This document shows, piece by piece, positions 36,201 to 43,718 of a stretch of DNA of 64,000 nt (the stretch's first letter is position 1; every line of letters begins with the position of its first letter). A program made the translations under genes and the position numbers. The notes beneath the pieces are model-generated. The model worked only from the letters and a program-made list of their open reading frames with translations, made no database searches and was not told the origin of the DNA. Origin of the DNA: Rhodospirillaceae bacterium (GTDB lineage: Bacteria; Pseudomonadota; Alphaproteobacteria; JAEUKQ01); contig JADKIX010000010.1 of assembly GCA_016722635.1 (NCBI GenBank), positions 186,001 through 250,000 on the forward strand, given 5' to 3'.

Positions 36201-36276
36201 TGGCGTCCCCAAGGGGATTCGAACCCCTGTTACCGCCGTGAGAGGGCAGCGTCCTAGGCCTCTAGACGATGGGGAC
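36201..36276 (-). tRNA. tRNA-Glu (anticodon CTC)
   Basis: The 76-nt sequence folds into a full cloverleaf. The acceptor stem GTCCCC pairs with GGGGAC, the T arm has GGGGTTCGAATCCCC, and the CCA end is encoded (TGG at 36201-36203 on the plus strand). The anticodon stem CTGCC/GGCGG contains one T-G pair, and the loop CTCTCAC places the anticodon CTC at 36240-36242. It reads GAG codons. The gene stands alone. Confidence 0.95.
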
Positions 36277-36416
36277 ATCGTTAGATATCCAAGCATCTTG
36301 AACTCATAATGAGTTTGGTGTAAATAATCAAGCAACAAACAAAAATAGTAATGATTTTTGTTTGTTATTGAGCTGGCTATCAGGTGACCGCATGGTTGCT
36401 TAAGGAGGATTAAAAT

Positions 36417-36827
36417 ATGGTAGAAAGTAAAACTTTGCCAATATCTTTAAAAGCCGCCCGAGTTTTTTGTTATATTCACATTGTTTTATCATGTGTTTTA
36501 ATAGCAGTCATGATACTGGCTTTAGATACAAGTTTATCGTCTCACGGTTTTTGGAATGGTATTAAAAGTGCTATCTATAAATTGGCGCAAAATAAGTTTA
36601 ACCAGCCTGTTTATACGCCAGAGGCAGCGGGCAATTTGGTGGGAATAATTTTGCTTCCCCTATTGGTTGCCTGGGCCGCTTTGTGGAACATCCGTTCCCC
36701 AACAACGAGAAAATCTTATATTGTTTTGCTGCTTCTCATAGCCGTTGGGGTGATGGGATCTGTCGCTTTGTTGATTGCAGGCATTTGTTTTTTATTGCCG
36801 AAAGCGCGTCAGCATTTAAAATTCTAG
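36417..36827 (+). CDS. Small three-helix membrane protein of unknown function
   Basis: The 136-residue protein has three hydrophobic helices (about 14-35, 70-90 and 99-125) and no motif I know. A strong ribosome-binding site AAGGAGG is 8 bp before the ATG, so it is probably translated. The stop codon ends two bases before the left terminal inverted repeat of the IS remnant, so the original C-terminus may have been cut off by the insertion. The tail ARQHLKF is short and basic. Confidence 0.6.
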   Translation: MVESKTLPISLKAARVFCYIHIVLSCVLIAVMILALDTSLSSHGFWNGIKSAIYKLAQNKFNQPVYTPEAAGNLVGIILLPLLVAWAALWNIRSPTTRKSYIVLLLLIAVGVMGSVALLIAGICFLLPKARQHLKF

Positions 36828-36828
36828 G

Positions 36829-37360
36829 GGCTATACCATCTAAGCAGGGATGCTAGGATGGAAATATGTATGAGAGAAAGAGTTGTTTAAGGGCGCGCCA
36901 GCAAGGGAAGTTGATCGAGCATTTTGTTGTTGGAGCGACGGCCCGTGCAGCCTCAGAGGTTGTGGGCGTGAACGTCAAGACAGCCACGGCATTTTACATG
37001 CGATTGCGGCAGTTGATTGGCGGCAAGCAACAAAGCTTTGAGTTGTCCGGCCCGGATAGTATCGTTTATACCGATACCTTCCGGTCTTACAACGCGCTCG
37101 ATGTCTCGGACTTTCATCACATGCGCATGAACCACTCGGAACTGTTTGCCAATAAACAAAACCCCATCAACGGGATCGAGAATTTCTGGAACCAGGCCAA
37201 ACGCCATATGCGCCAATTTAATGGTATCAAGCAGTAGAGTTTTTACTGGTTTCTCAAGGAATGCGAATGGCGCTTCAATGGAGGCAACCATCAGCAGCTT
37301 TTAAAGCAGCTGAAATACTGGTATAAAAACGCTAAACACTAACCCTTAGATGGTATAGCC
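36829..37360. mobile_element. Decayed IS1595-type insertion sequence with terminal inverted repeats
   Basis: A 16-bp inverted repeat GGCTATACCATCTAAG at 36829-36844 is matched by its reverse complement at 37345-37360. Between them lies a degenerate IS1595-type transposase. At 532 bp the element is shorter than typical family members because part of the transposase is missing. The 8 bp flanking each end do not match, so no target duplication is visible. Confidence 0.75.
36866..37342 (+). pseudogene. IS1595-family (IS1016-like) transposase, internally deleted and interrupted by a stop
   Basis: The N-terminal helix-turn-helix (LIEHFVVGATARAASEVVGVN) is intact. The frame then jumps from MRLRQLIGG into GPDSIVYTDTFRSYNALDVS, skipping the region of about 60-70 residues that normally carries the first catalytic Asp (from memory of the family). 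The last catalytic block NGIENFWNQAKRH is present. A TAG at 37235-37237 breaks the frame just before FYWFLKECEWRFN, the usual C-terminus, which continues in frame to a TAA at 37340-37342. It cannot make an active transposase. Confidence 0.78.
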
Positions 37361-37409
37361 TCGTATTTCAATAAACGGTCTGGATTTCTTCTTAAAGTTT
37401 CCATCGGCT

Positions 37410-37450
37410 GATAAAAAATAGGGTCAGGAACCTTGCGCGTTCCTGACCCT
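37410..37450 (-). terminator. Strong Rho-independent terminator for the repeat-protein gene
   Basis: A 12-bp perfect stem (arms at 37420-37431 and 37439-37450, sequence AGGGTCAGGAAC and its complement) has a 7-nt loop. On the minus strand it is followed by TATTTTTTAT. It lies about 85 bp beyond the stop of the minus-strand gene. Confidence 0.8.
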
Positions 37451-37533
37451 TAAGTAGTGGTATGTCTGCTTTTTTAGGTGATAGTATTATTTTATATTTT
37501 TGTCATACGCACACTATCACTAGTCGTCTATCA

Positions 37534-38463
37534 CTAGTTATCATTATCATCCTCGTTATCATTATCATCCTCGTTATCATTATCATCCTCGTTATCATTA
37601 TCATCCTCGTTATCGGGATCTGGGTTATTGTCAGCTGCTGCACGCTCGATAGCACTTCCAACAAACCTGTCAGATGAAGACTGCCCTTCCTTAAAATCCC
37701 CTTGACTAACGGTGAAGTTACCGTCAGCAGACTGAGCATAAGAAACGCTGAAATAAGTGGTCTTGGCATCTTCACGCCGTAACTCTAAGATAAGGGTGTC
37801 TTCTGAAATAGAAGTTTCGCTTTGCGCTCCGGCAGGTACGGAAGTGGAGATAGAGGTGCCGACAGTTATGGGATTTGGCACTCCGGCAGGTACGGAAGTG
37901 GAGATAGAGGTGCCGACAGTTACGGGATTTGGCACTCCGGCAGGTACGGAAGTGGAGATAGAGGTGCCGACAGTTACGGGATTTGGCACTCCGGCAGGTA
38001 CGGAAGTGGAGATAGAGGTGCCGACAGTTACGGGATTTGGTACTCCGGCAGGCACGGAAGTGGAGATAGAGGTGCCGACAGTTACGGGATTTGGCACTCC
38101 GGCAGGTACGGAAGTGGAAACAGAGGTGCCGACAGTTACGGGATTTGGTACTCCGGCAGGTACGGAAGTGGAAACAGAAGTTCCAACAGTTACGGGATTG
38201 GCTGCTGTTTTAGGTAATTCTGCAACTTCTGGCTTGTTTGTAAGGGGCAATCCAAAGCGTTCTGTTTGTAGATCGGTTGGTTCGTATAATCCTTTTTCTC
38301 TGCCTGTGAAAATAAATAAACTGCCTTCCGTTTCTAAAGACTTACAATTTGGCTTATCCATGTTTTGATAGGATAAAAGTACGCAATCGCCACTTTGGGC
38401 AAGAGCTGCTGGTGTTGCAAGTAAGCTTACGCTGATGAAAAGAAGTTTGCGAAAATTGTTCAT
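37534..38463 (-). CDS. Secreted protein with seven 18-residue tandem repeats and an acidic repeat tail
   Basis: I do not recognise a family. The start at 38463 has GGAGA 6 bp upstream. A signal peptide ends in AALAQ (about residue 22), and the mature N-terminal part has two Cys (GDCVLL, PNCKS). Residues about 88-213 are seven tandem copies of NPVTVGTS(V/I)STSVPAGVP, then a domain of about 60 residues (ISEDTLILELRRED...FVGSAIERAAA). The protein ends in four NEDDND repeats. Both repeat periods are multiples of three. The Thr/Ser/Val/Pro-rich repeats suggest an extended stalk; the tail could bind cations. A strong terminator follows. Function is unknown. Confidence 0.75.
   Translation of the reverse strand: MNNFRKLLFISVSLLATPAALAQSGDCVLLSYQNMDKPNCKSLETEGSLFIFTGREKGLYEPTDLQTERFGLPLTNKPEVAELPKTAANPVTVGTSVSTSVPAGVPNPVTVGTSVSTSVPAGVPNPVTVGTSISTSVPAGVPNPVTVGTSISTSVPAGVPNPVTVGTSISTSVPAGVPNPVTVGTSISTSVPAGVPNPITVGTSISTSVPAGAQSETSISEDTLILELRREDAKTTYFSVSYAQSADGNFTVSQGDFKEGQSSSDRFVGSAIERAAADNNPDPDNEDDNDNEDDNDNEDDNDNEDDNDN
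37541..37612 (-). repeat. 18-bp tandem repeat (4 copies) coding the acidic tail
   Basis: The plus-strand unit TCATTATCATCCTCGTTA occurs four times without change. On the minus strand it codes NEDDND. Identical copies suggest recent expansion by slippage. Confidence 0.9.
37823..38200 (-). repeat. 54-bp tandem repeat (7 copies)
   Basis: Seven contiguous 54-bp units start at 37823, 37877, 37931, 37985, 38039, 38093 and 38147. They differ at only a few positions: the two units nearest the gene's 5' end code SVSTS and the other five SISTS, and the last carries NPIT. The unit contains no stop in several frames, which creates long spurious open frames on the other strand. Confidence 0.95.
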
Positions 38464-38475
38464 TGGTATCTCCAT

Positions 38476-39063
38476 TTACGTTGTTGTTTAGCGGGGCGGT
38501 TTTTTTAGTTGGTTCGGTTCTTGTTGAAACCATTATTAATTGTGAAAGGTAAACAAAAAGTTAACGGTTATATTTTTTTCAAAAATTCTCTTATATACGG
38601 AAAAACCAAGTTTTAACCTTGATGCCAATCCCAAACACCTTCGATGTTTTGATATAGGAAAGATTTATTTAAACCTTTTTATCTTACGTATTTTCGTTTT
38701 CATCTGCTCATTTGCAAAAGCCGAGAGAAGAAACCAGGAACATAAGATAAATTCACACAATGGTTTTGTAATGTTTGATGAGTAGGATGAGAAAACATGG
38801 TGGGGGGTGACGAATGTTAATTCGGGCCTAAGAATAAGGCATAAGGCGAAATTCGCGGGTAACCCAGCCATCACTGTTTTTTTAGGATACTGATATCAGA
38901 ATCAGCGTGGCATGCGTTTTCGTAGCATATAGGCTATGAATAAAGATATTATGGGCATAAGGAAAGGGTTAAGCTGCCCTATTATAAATATAGAAATAGC
39001 TATCTATTAGGTTGTTCGCAACGTCATCCATGACTGCTATTTGATCTGGCTTAAGACAATTTC
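38476..39063. other. 588-bp region without a convincing gene
   Basis: The sequence is AT-rich and must hold the promoter of the repeat-protein gene at its left end. A 69-codon minus-strand frame at 38665-38874 begins with GTG, has no ribosome-binding site and no recognisable product. No tRNA, palindrome or strong terminator is seen. It could contain a small RNA or decayed sequence. Confidence 0.4.
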
Positions 39064-39396
39064 TTATACGTGAAAGGACTCGCCACAACCGCAACGGCCT
39101 TTTTCATTGGGGTTGCGAAAAACGAAACCTGATTTCATGTTTTCGGTCACGTAATCCATCTCGGTTCCAAAAATATACATGGATGCCTTGGCATCAATAT
39201 AAACCGTGACTTCCTGATCAGTCACCACTATATCCAAAGCTTGCGGCGCATTAGCATAATCGATGGCATAACTTAACCCGGAACAACCTTTTGTCTTCAC
39301 GCCGATGCGTAATGCCCTGGCATCCGGTTGTTGTGATAACAGAAATTTAATACGTTCGGCTGCGGTTGAGGTTAAACTAAGCGGATTCTTTTGCAT
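39064..39396 (-). CDS. sufA: A-type iron-sulfur carrier (SufA/IscA/ErpA family)
   Basis: A-type carriers receive Fe-S clusters from the SUF scaffold and pass them to target proteins. The three conserved Cys are present: Cys38 in KTKGCSGLSY, and Cys102 and Cys104 in GRCGCGESFHV. The 110-residue length is normal. It is the last gene on the reverse-strand suf cluster, 110 bp after the sufT-like gene. ErpA-type function is also possible, since the subfamilies differ little in sequence. Confidence 0.9.
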   Translation of the reverse strand: MQKNPLSLTSTAAERIKFLLSQQPDARALRIGVKTKGCSGLSYAIDYANAPQALDIVVTDQEVTVYIDAKASMYIFGTEMDYVTENMKSGFVFRNPNEKGRCGCGESFHV

Positions 39397-39506
39397 ATTC
39401 TTTCCTTTGTGGCCAAGCTTTCAAGAAGAAGCTTGTGCGTTAAATATATCATCAGGCTCGCATCTTTTAAAGATGTATGTTTATAAATTTTTATAAATAG
39501 TGTCCG

Positions 39507-39851
39507 TTACATCCAACCTAATTCTAAGCGTGCTACATCTGACATCATGGATTTATCCCAGGGCGGATCCCAAACCAATGTAACGACCGCACTCTGAATT
39601 CCTGGCACCAGGCGCGCCGCTTGTTCAACCATCCCCGGCATCGTACCCGCGACCGGGCAACCAGGGGCGGTTAGGGTCATGTCGATATGAACATGGCCAT
39701 CCGGTTCAACATCGCATTTATAAATAAGGCCCAGTTCATAAATATTGACGGGGATCTCGGGATCATAAACCGTTTGCAAGGCGGCAATCACCCCTCTTTG
39801 CAATTCTTCTAAATCATAAGTCGTTTTTACTGGTAATAAAGGATCAACCAT
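39507..39851 (-). CDS. sufT: SufT-like (DUF59/MIP18 family) Fe-S maturation protein
   Basis: DUF59 proteins act in Fe-S protein maturation, often at the end of SUF operons. The DPEIPVNIYELGLIY block is the signature, and TAPGCPVAGTMPGMVEQ holds the conserved Cys. The start at 39851 (MVDPLLPVK) is preferred, giving 114 residues and an 8-bp overlap with the sufU stop; a longer frame from 39959 would be encoded largely within sufU. It fits the suf operon order sufB-C-D-S-U-T. Confidence 0.88.
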   Translation of the reverse strand: MVDPLLPVKTTYDLEELQRGVIAALQTVYDPEIPVNIYELGLIYKCDVEPDGHVHIDMTLTAPGCPVAGTMPGMVEQAARLVPGIQSAVVTLVWDPPWDKSMMSDVARLELGWM

Positions 39852-40332
39852 TGCGTCGCGAATCCTTCTTTTTATTAAGTTCTGAATTATGGGATTCGAT
39901 GGCAGATAGGAACGTATGCCAAGCCATGGTAGCGCATTTGACCCGCATCGGGAATTCACGTACCCCTGCCAGAGCCGTTAACGGCTGTAAATGATCTAAT
40001 TCGTCTTCAGTTAGTGAATCTTCCTCAATTTTCCCGGTCACCAATTCATGAAACTGGCTAAATAAAAGTTTGGCTTCAGCAGCGGTTTTCCCCTTTAATT
40101 TTTCTGTCATCAGGGAGGCTGAGGCCACGGAAATGGCACAGCCTTTGCCTTCAAAACTCATATCATCGATGATACCTTGATGATTGATATGCAAATAAAT
40201 TGTTACCTGGTCACCACATAAAGGATTATGACCGTTGGCCTCGTGATTGTGACCGTGCATCTTCCCATAATTCCGGGGATGACGGTTATGATCGAGTATG
40301 ATTTGCTGATATAATTCTTGCAAAGCCTGCAT
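39844..40332 (-). CDS. sufU: SufU-type iron-sulfur assembly protein
   Basis: SufU is a zinc-containing, IscU-like protein that accepts sulfur from SufS. Metal and sulfur residues Cys39 and Asp41 (PLCGD), Cys65 (GKGCAIS) and Cys133 (RVKCATMAWH) are present. The insertion before Cys133 (HLQPLTALAGVREFPMR) separates SufU from IscU. At 162 residues it is slightly long, with a polar, Lys-rich C-terminus. It lies 2 bp behind sufS, its expected partner. Confidence 0.9.
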   Translation of the reverse strand: MQALQELYQQIILDHNRHPRNYGKMHGHNHEANGHNPLCGDQVTIYLHINHQGIIDDMSFEGKGCAISVASASLMTEKLKGKTAAEAKLLFSQFHELVTGKIEEDSLTEDELDHLQPLTALAGVREFPMRVKCATMAWHTFLSAIESHNSELNKKKDSRRNG

Positions 40333-40334
40333 GT

Positions 40335-41579
40335 TTAACCAAACACTTTCTTCACTTGCCTTAAACCTGTCATTAATTGATCAATATCAGCCATAGAATT
40401 GTATAATCCCAGCGAAACTCTTGTTGTCCCGGTTACACCAAACCACTGCATGGCTGGTTGGGCGCAATGATGCCCTGCCCGTACGGCCACCCCATACTGA
40501 TCCAAAATAGTTGCGATATCATGAGGATGGGCACTGTCCATCACAAAAGATACTACCGGGCTGCGATCTTGGGGATGGCCGATGACGCGAAGACCAGCAA
40601 CGCTTTTTAATTGTTGTAACAGGTAATCCAGCACAAGCTTTTCGTATTGGTGGATAGCATCCAAACCGATCTTTTGCATATAATCAATCGCGTATCCCAA
40701 ACCGATAGCACCGGCTATGTTCGAGGTGCCAGCTTCAAAGCGGGTTGGTGGGGCGGCAAAGGTGGTTTTTTCAAAACTAACGGTATTGATCATATGACCA
40801 CCACCCAAAAAAGGCGGCATTTTTTCAAGCAATTGTTTTTTACCGTACAAAATTCCTATGCCCGTTGGTCCATATAATTTATGACCGGTGAATACGTAAA
40901 AATCACTGTCGAGTTCTTGAACATTAATGGGTAAATGGGGTGCGGCTTGGCACCCGTCCACCAGGACAACAGCCCCGGCTTGATGGGCAAGACGGGCAAT
41001 TTCCCGTATGGGAAAAACCGTACCGATAGTATTGGAAACATGGGCCACCGCCACCATTTTGGTGCGTGGGGTCAATAATTTGCGAAACCCTTCTAAATCA
41101 AAACTGCCATCCGGTAACATGGGGGCCACTTTAATGACGATATTTTTACGGGTTTGCAATAATTGCCAAGGGACAATGTTTGAATGATGCTCTAATAGCG
41201 AAACAATGACTTCATCACCCGCTTTTAAAAAAGCATCGCCGTAGGTATAAGCAACTAAATTAATGGCTTCGGTGGCGCCGCTGGTAAAGATAATTTCAGC
41301 AATTGAGGCGGCTTTAAGAAAGTGCTGCACTTTTTGGCGCGCTGCTTCAAAAGCCTCGGTGGCTTTGGCGCTTAAATCATAGACGCCGCGGTGAATATTG
41401 GCATAAGAAGAAGCATAAAAATCTTGGGTTTGTTTTAAAACCGACAGGGGTTTTTGGGCGCTGGCCGCACTATCGAGAAAGGCCAGCGGTTTTGCTGAAC
41501 GATGCTGAAATATAGGAAAGTCTTGCCTGTATTGCTTAAAGACAGTATCGATTGGTAGAGGTCTGGCAGGCTTCATCAT
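40335..41579 (-). CDS. sufS: Cysteine desulfurase SufS
   Basis: SufS removes sulfur from cysteine to supply Fe-S clusters. The PLP lysine is Lys234 in TGHKLYGPTG. The persulfide-forming Cys is Cys372 in RAGHHCAQPAM. The class-V aminotransferase motifs FLDSAASAQKP, NIHRGVY, FTSGATEAINLVA and EHHSNIVPW are all present. The 414-residue length is normal for the SufS (group II) class. The start overlaps the sufD stop (ATGATG), and sufU follows after 2 bp. Confidence 0.96.
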   Translation of the reverse strand: MMKPARPLPIDTVFKQYRQDFPIFQHRSAKPLAFLDSAASAQKPLSVLKQTQDFYASSYANIHRGVYDLSAKATEAFEAARQKVQHFLKAASIAEIIFTSGATEAINLVAYTYGDAFLKAGDEVIVSLLEHHSNIVPWQLLQTRKNIVIKVAPMLPDGSFDLEGFRKLLTPRTKMVAVAHVSNTIGTVFPIREIARLAHQAGAVVLVDGCQAAPHLPINVQELDSDFYVFTGHKLYGPTGIGILYGKKQLLEKMPPFLGGGHMINTVSFEKTTFAAPPTRFEAGTSNIAGAIGLGYAIDYMQKIGLDAIHQYEKLVLDYLLQQLKSVAGLRVIGHPQDRSPVVSFVMDSAHPHDIATILDQYGVAVRAGHHCAQPAMQWFGVTGTTRVSLGLYNSMADIDQLMTGLRQVKKVFG

Positions 41580-42916
41580 TTGGTGATTTCCCTTATAAAT
41601 GGATCGGCCAGAAAAATATTGCGGATTTCTGCTGAGGAAATTTGATTAAAAATATCTTCTAAAAACCCCTTCACAATTATTCCAACAGCGATTTGGTAGC
41701 TTAATCCCCGGGACATCAAATAAAAAACCATGGTTTCATCAACAATCCCGGTTGCAGCCCCATGACTGCATTTAACGTCATCCGCATATATTTCTAATTC
41801 CGGTTTGTTAAAGACAGCAGCGGTCGGTGACAATAAAAGCGCTTTATAAGATTGGGCAGCATCTGTTTTAATAGCGTGTGGATGCACATGGATAGACCCC
41901 AGGAAAGAAGCGCGGGCTGCAGATGATGGTTTTACAGGCGATAAATGTTGAGCGACGCCTTTATAGTTTTGGGTGCTGAGGGTTGCGGGAACCTCATGAT
42001 GAATTTCTGTCACATAGTGATGCTGTTGGCTTTCATGGGTCATATGAATGCCTTGCAGATGACAGCTAGCCCTGTCGCCTGTCAGATTTACCTTGATCTC
42101 CTGACGGCATAAGCCGGTTCCGCTCATTTTAGAAAAATGATGAAAACGACCGGATTTTTTTACATCAACAAAATTATGGTCCGTGACGATATGCTGGGAC
42201 CCGGACAAGTCCCAATTGGTGTAAACGGATAATTGGGCGTTTTTCCCCACCAAATAATGGGTCACCTGATTGAGCCAACTATTTACATTTTGTGACGAAG
42301 AAAAAGGATGGCAGTGAAAAACCAGGGAAACGCTTGCCTCATCCCCAATATCGACAATATGGCGCCAAGATTCCATCAGGTTAAAAGCGGGGTGAAAAAA
42401 TAGATGGATAGGTTTATCCAATTTTACCCCGGCAGCTATTTTAATAAGCAAACCATTGGTAAAAATTGCGCCGTTTAAAAAGCAAAGGCTGTTGCTTGGG
42501 GTGGAGGCAATTGATCCTAAATATCCTTGAAAAATATTCTCTGTAAGCGCCGGGTTTAGTTTATTCCCTTTAAATAAAGTTTCGATCTGCAATCCCTTTT
42601 CTTTGGGGGAGGTCATAAATTTTAAATCTATCCCATTAAAATCGGCATGTAATGAAGAAAAGGGCTGATCTTCTAAAGATACAGGGTTTGCTGATGTTGC
42701 GGTTGGGGATTGCTGGCTTACAGCTGCATAGGCATGTTCCAAAACACTGGTGGATACATAACGCCATTTCTCTAGCTTGGCTGAAGGTAGGCCAAATTCT
42801 TTAAATTGACCCAAGGCGTGCTTGCGGAAATTTGCAAGCCAAGCCATCTTCTGATCTAATAACGGAGGGGGGATGTCAGGTAATCTTGATTGCGGTGATA
42901 AAGGATTTTTTGGCAT
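41576..42916 (-). CDS. sufD: SUF scaffold subunit SufD
   Basis: SufD is the SufB paralogue in the SufBC2D Fe-S scaffold. The C-terminal half has the right-handed beta-helix with the conserved ALLLSPTAAVFNKPELEIYADDVKCSHGAATG block, read here in parts, containing the His expected near the SufB-SufD interface, and ends with YQIAVGIIVKGFLEDI. The N-terminus (WLANFRKHALGQFKEFGLPSAKLEKWRY) fits SufD. The 446-residue length is typical. It lies 5 bp from sufC and overlaps sufS. Confidence 0.93.
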   Translation of the reverse strand: MPKNPLSPQSRLPDIPPPLLDQKMAWLANFRKHALGQFKEFGLPSAKLEKWRYVSTSVLEHAYAAVSQQSPTATSANPVSLEDQPFSSLHADFNGIDLKFMTSPKEKGLQIETLFKGNKLNPALTENIFQGYLGSIASTPSNSLCFLNGAIFTNGLLIKIAAGVKLDKPIHLFFHPAFNLMESWRHIVDIGDEASVSLVFHCHPFSSSQNVNSWLNQVTHYLVGKNAQLSVYTNWDLSGSQHIVTDHNFVDVKKSGRFHHFSKMSGTGLCRQEIKVNLTGDRASCHLQGIHMTHESQQHHYVTEIHHEVPATLSTQNYKGVAQHLSPVKPSSAARASFLGSIHVHPHAIKTDAAQSYKALLLSPTAAVFNKPELEIYADDVKCSHGAATGIVDETMVFYLMSRGLSYQIAVGIIVKGFLEDIFNQISSAEIRNIFLADPFIREITK

Positions 42917-42921
42917 GTGAT

Positions 42922-43695
42922 TTAGGCAATTCCCCCGGCCTTCATTTTCATGACTTTTTCATATCCTTGTTCTTCCAGCATCAATGCTAATTCTTTGGTC
43001 CCGGACTTGACAATCCGCCCATTGGCCATGATATGGATTTTATCAGGCAACACATGGCTTAACAATCGTTGATAATGAGTAATTAATATCATGGAACGCA
43101 AAGGTTGCCGTTGTTGGTTGATCGTTTCAGCGACAATTTTCAAAGCATCGATATCAAGACCGGAATCAGCCTCATCAAGGATAGCTAAGGCGGGTTGTAA
43201 TAAAAGCATCTGCAGCATTTCCAGGCGTTTTTTTTCGCCACCCGAAAAACCGGTGTTTAAGGAACGGCCAAGCATTTCTTCGGAAATCCCTAATTGCAAA
43301 CGTAATTGCTTTAATAACTTTAGGAACTCAAAAGCATCTATTTCCTTTTCGCCTCTATGGCGGCGGCTGGCATTAAAGGCTAACCGCAGAAAATGATTAA
43401 TTGGCACGCCAGGAATTTCAATGGGATACTGAAAACCAAGGAATATACCAGCTTTTGCCCGTTCATCCACTGGCATACTCAGTAAATCCTGGCCTTTATA
43501 GTCAATTTTGCCTTTGGTAACGCGGTAATTGGGGTGCCCTGCGATCACGTAGGATAAGGTGCTTTTCCCAGAGCCGTTCGGCCCCATGATGGCATGGGTT
43601 TCCCCGATTGGGATTGATAAATTCACACCTTTCAAAATTTTTTTATCATCCCGCTCGACATGAAGATCTTGGATATCAAGCAATATGTTTGGCAT
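42922..43695 (-). CDS. sufC: SUF scaffold ATPase SufC
   Basis: SufC is the ABC-type ATPase of the SufBC2D complex and has no membrane partner. Walker A is GPNGSGKST, the signature is NTGFSGGEKKR, and Walker B is ALAILDEADSGLD, followed by an H-loop ITHYQRLL. The start at 43695 (MPNILLDIQ) has AAGGGA 6 bp upstream and is preferred; an ATG at 43719 would share a base with the sufB stop. The length is 257 or 265 residues. Confidence 0.95.
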   Translation of the reverse strand: MPNILLDIQDLHVERDDKKILKGVNLSIPIGETHAIMGPNGSGKSTLSYVIAGHPNYRVTKGKIDYKGQDLLSMPVDERAKAGIFLGFQYPIEIPGVPINHFLRLAFNASRRHRGEKEIDAFEFLKLLKQLRLQLGISEEMLGRSLNTGFSGGEKKRLEMLQMLLLQPALAILDEADSGLDIDALKIVAETINQQRQPLRSMILITHYQRLLSHVLPDKIHIMANGRIVKSGTKELALMLEEQGYEKVMKMKAGGIA

Positions 43696-43718
43696 TTTTA
43701 TTCCCTTGATTTCTGTCA

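Noticed and set aside
36829..37360. 8-bp target-site duplication for the IS
   Set aside because: The 8 bases on each side do not match.
37462..37677. Plus-strand frame rich in IIILV repeats
   Set aside because: It is the antisense reading of the acidic NEDDND repeat.
37823..38200. Possible CRISPR array
   Set aside because: Units are contiguous 54-bp copies without unique spacers and are inside a coding frame.
37822..38217. A 131-codon plus-strand frame with GRYGSGDRGADSYGIWHS repeats
   Set aside because: Another shadow of the same repeat; no ribosome-binding site and no sensible product.
37757..38368. A 203-codon plus-strand open frame across the 54-bp repeats
   Set aside because: The repeat unit lacks stops in several frames, so long open frames arise by chance. 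The minus strand has the signal peptide, ribosome-binding site and terminator.
38665..38874. 69-codon minus-strand frame
   Set aside because: GTG start without a ribosome-binding site, no recognisable domain, and atypical composition.
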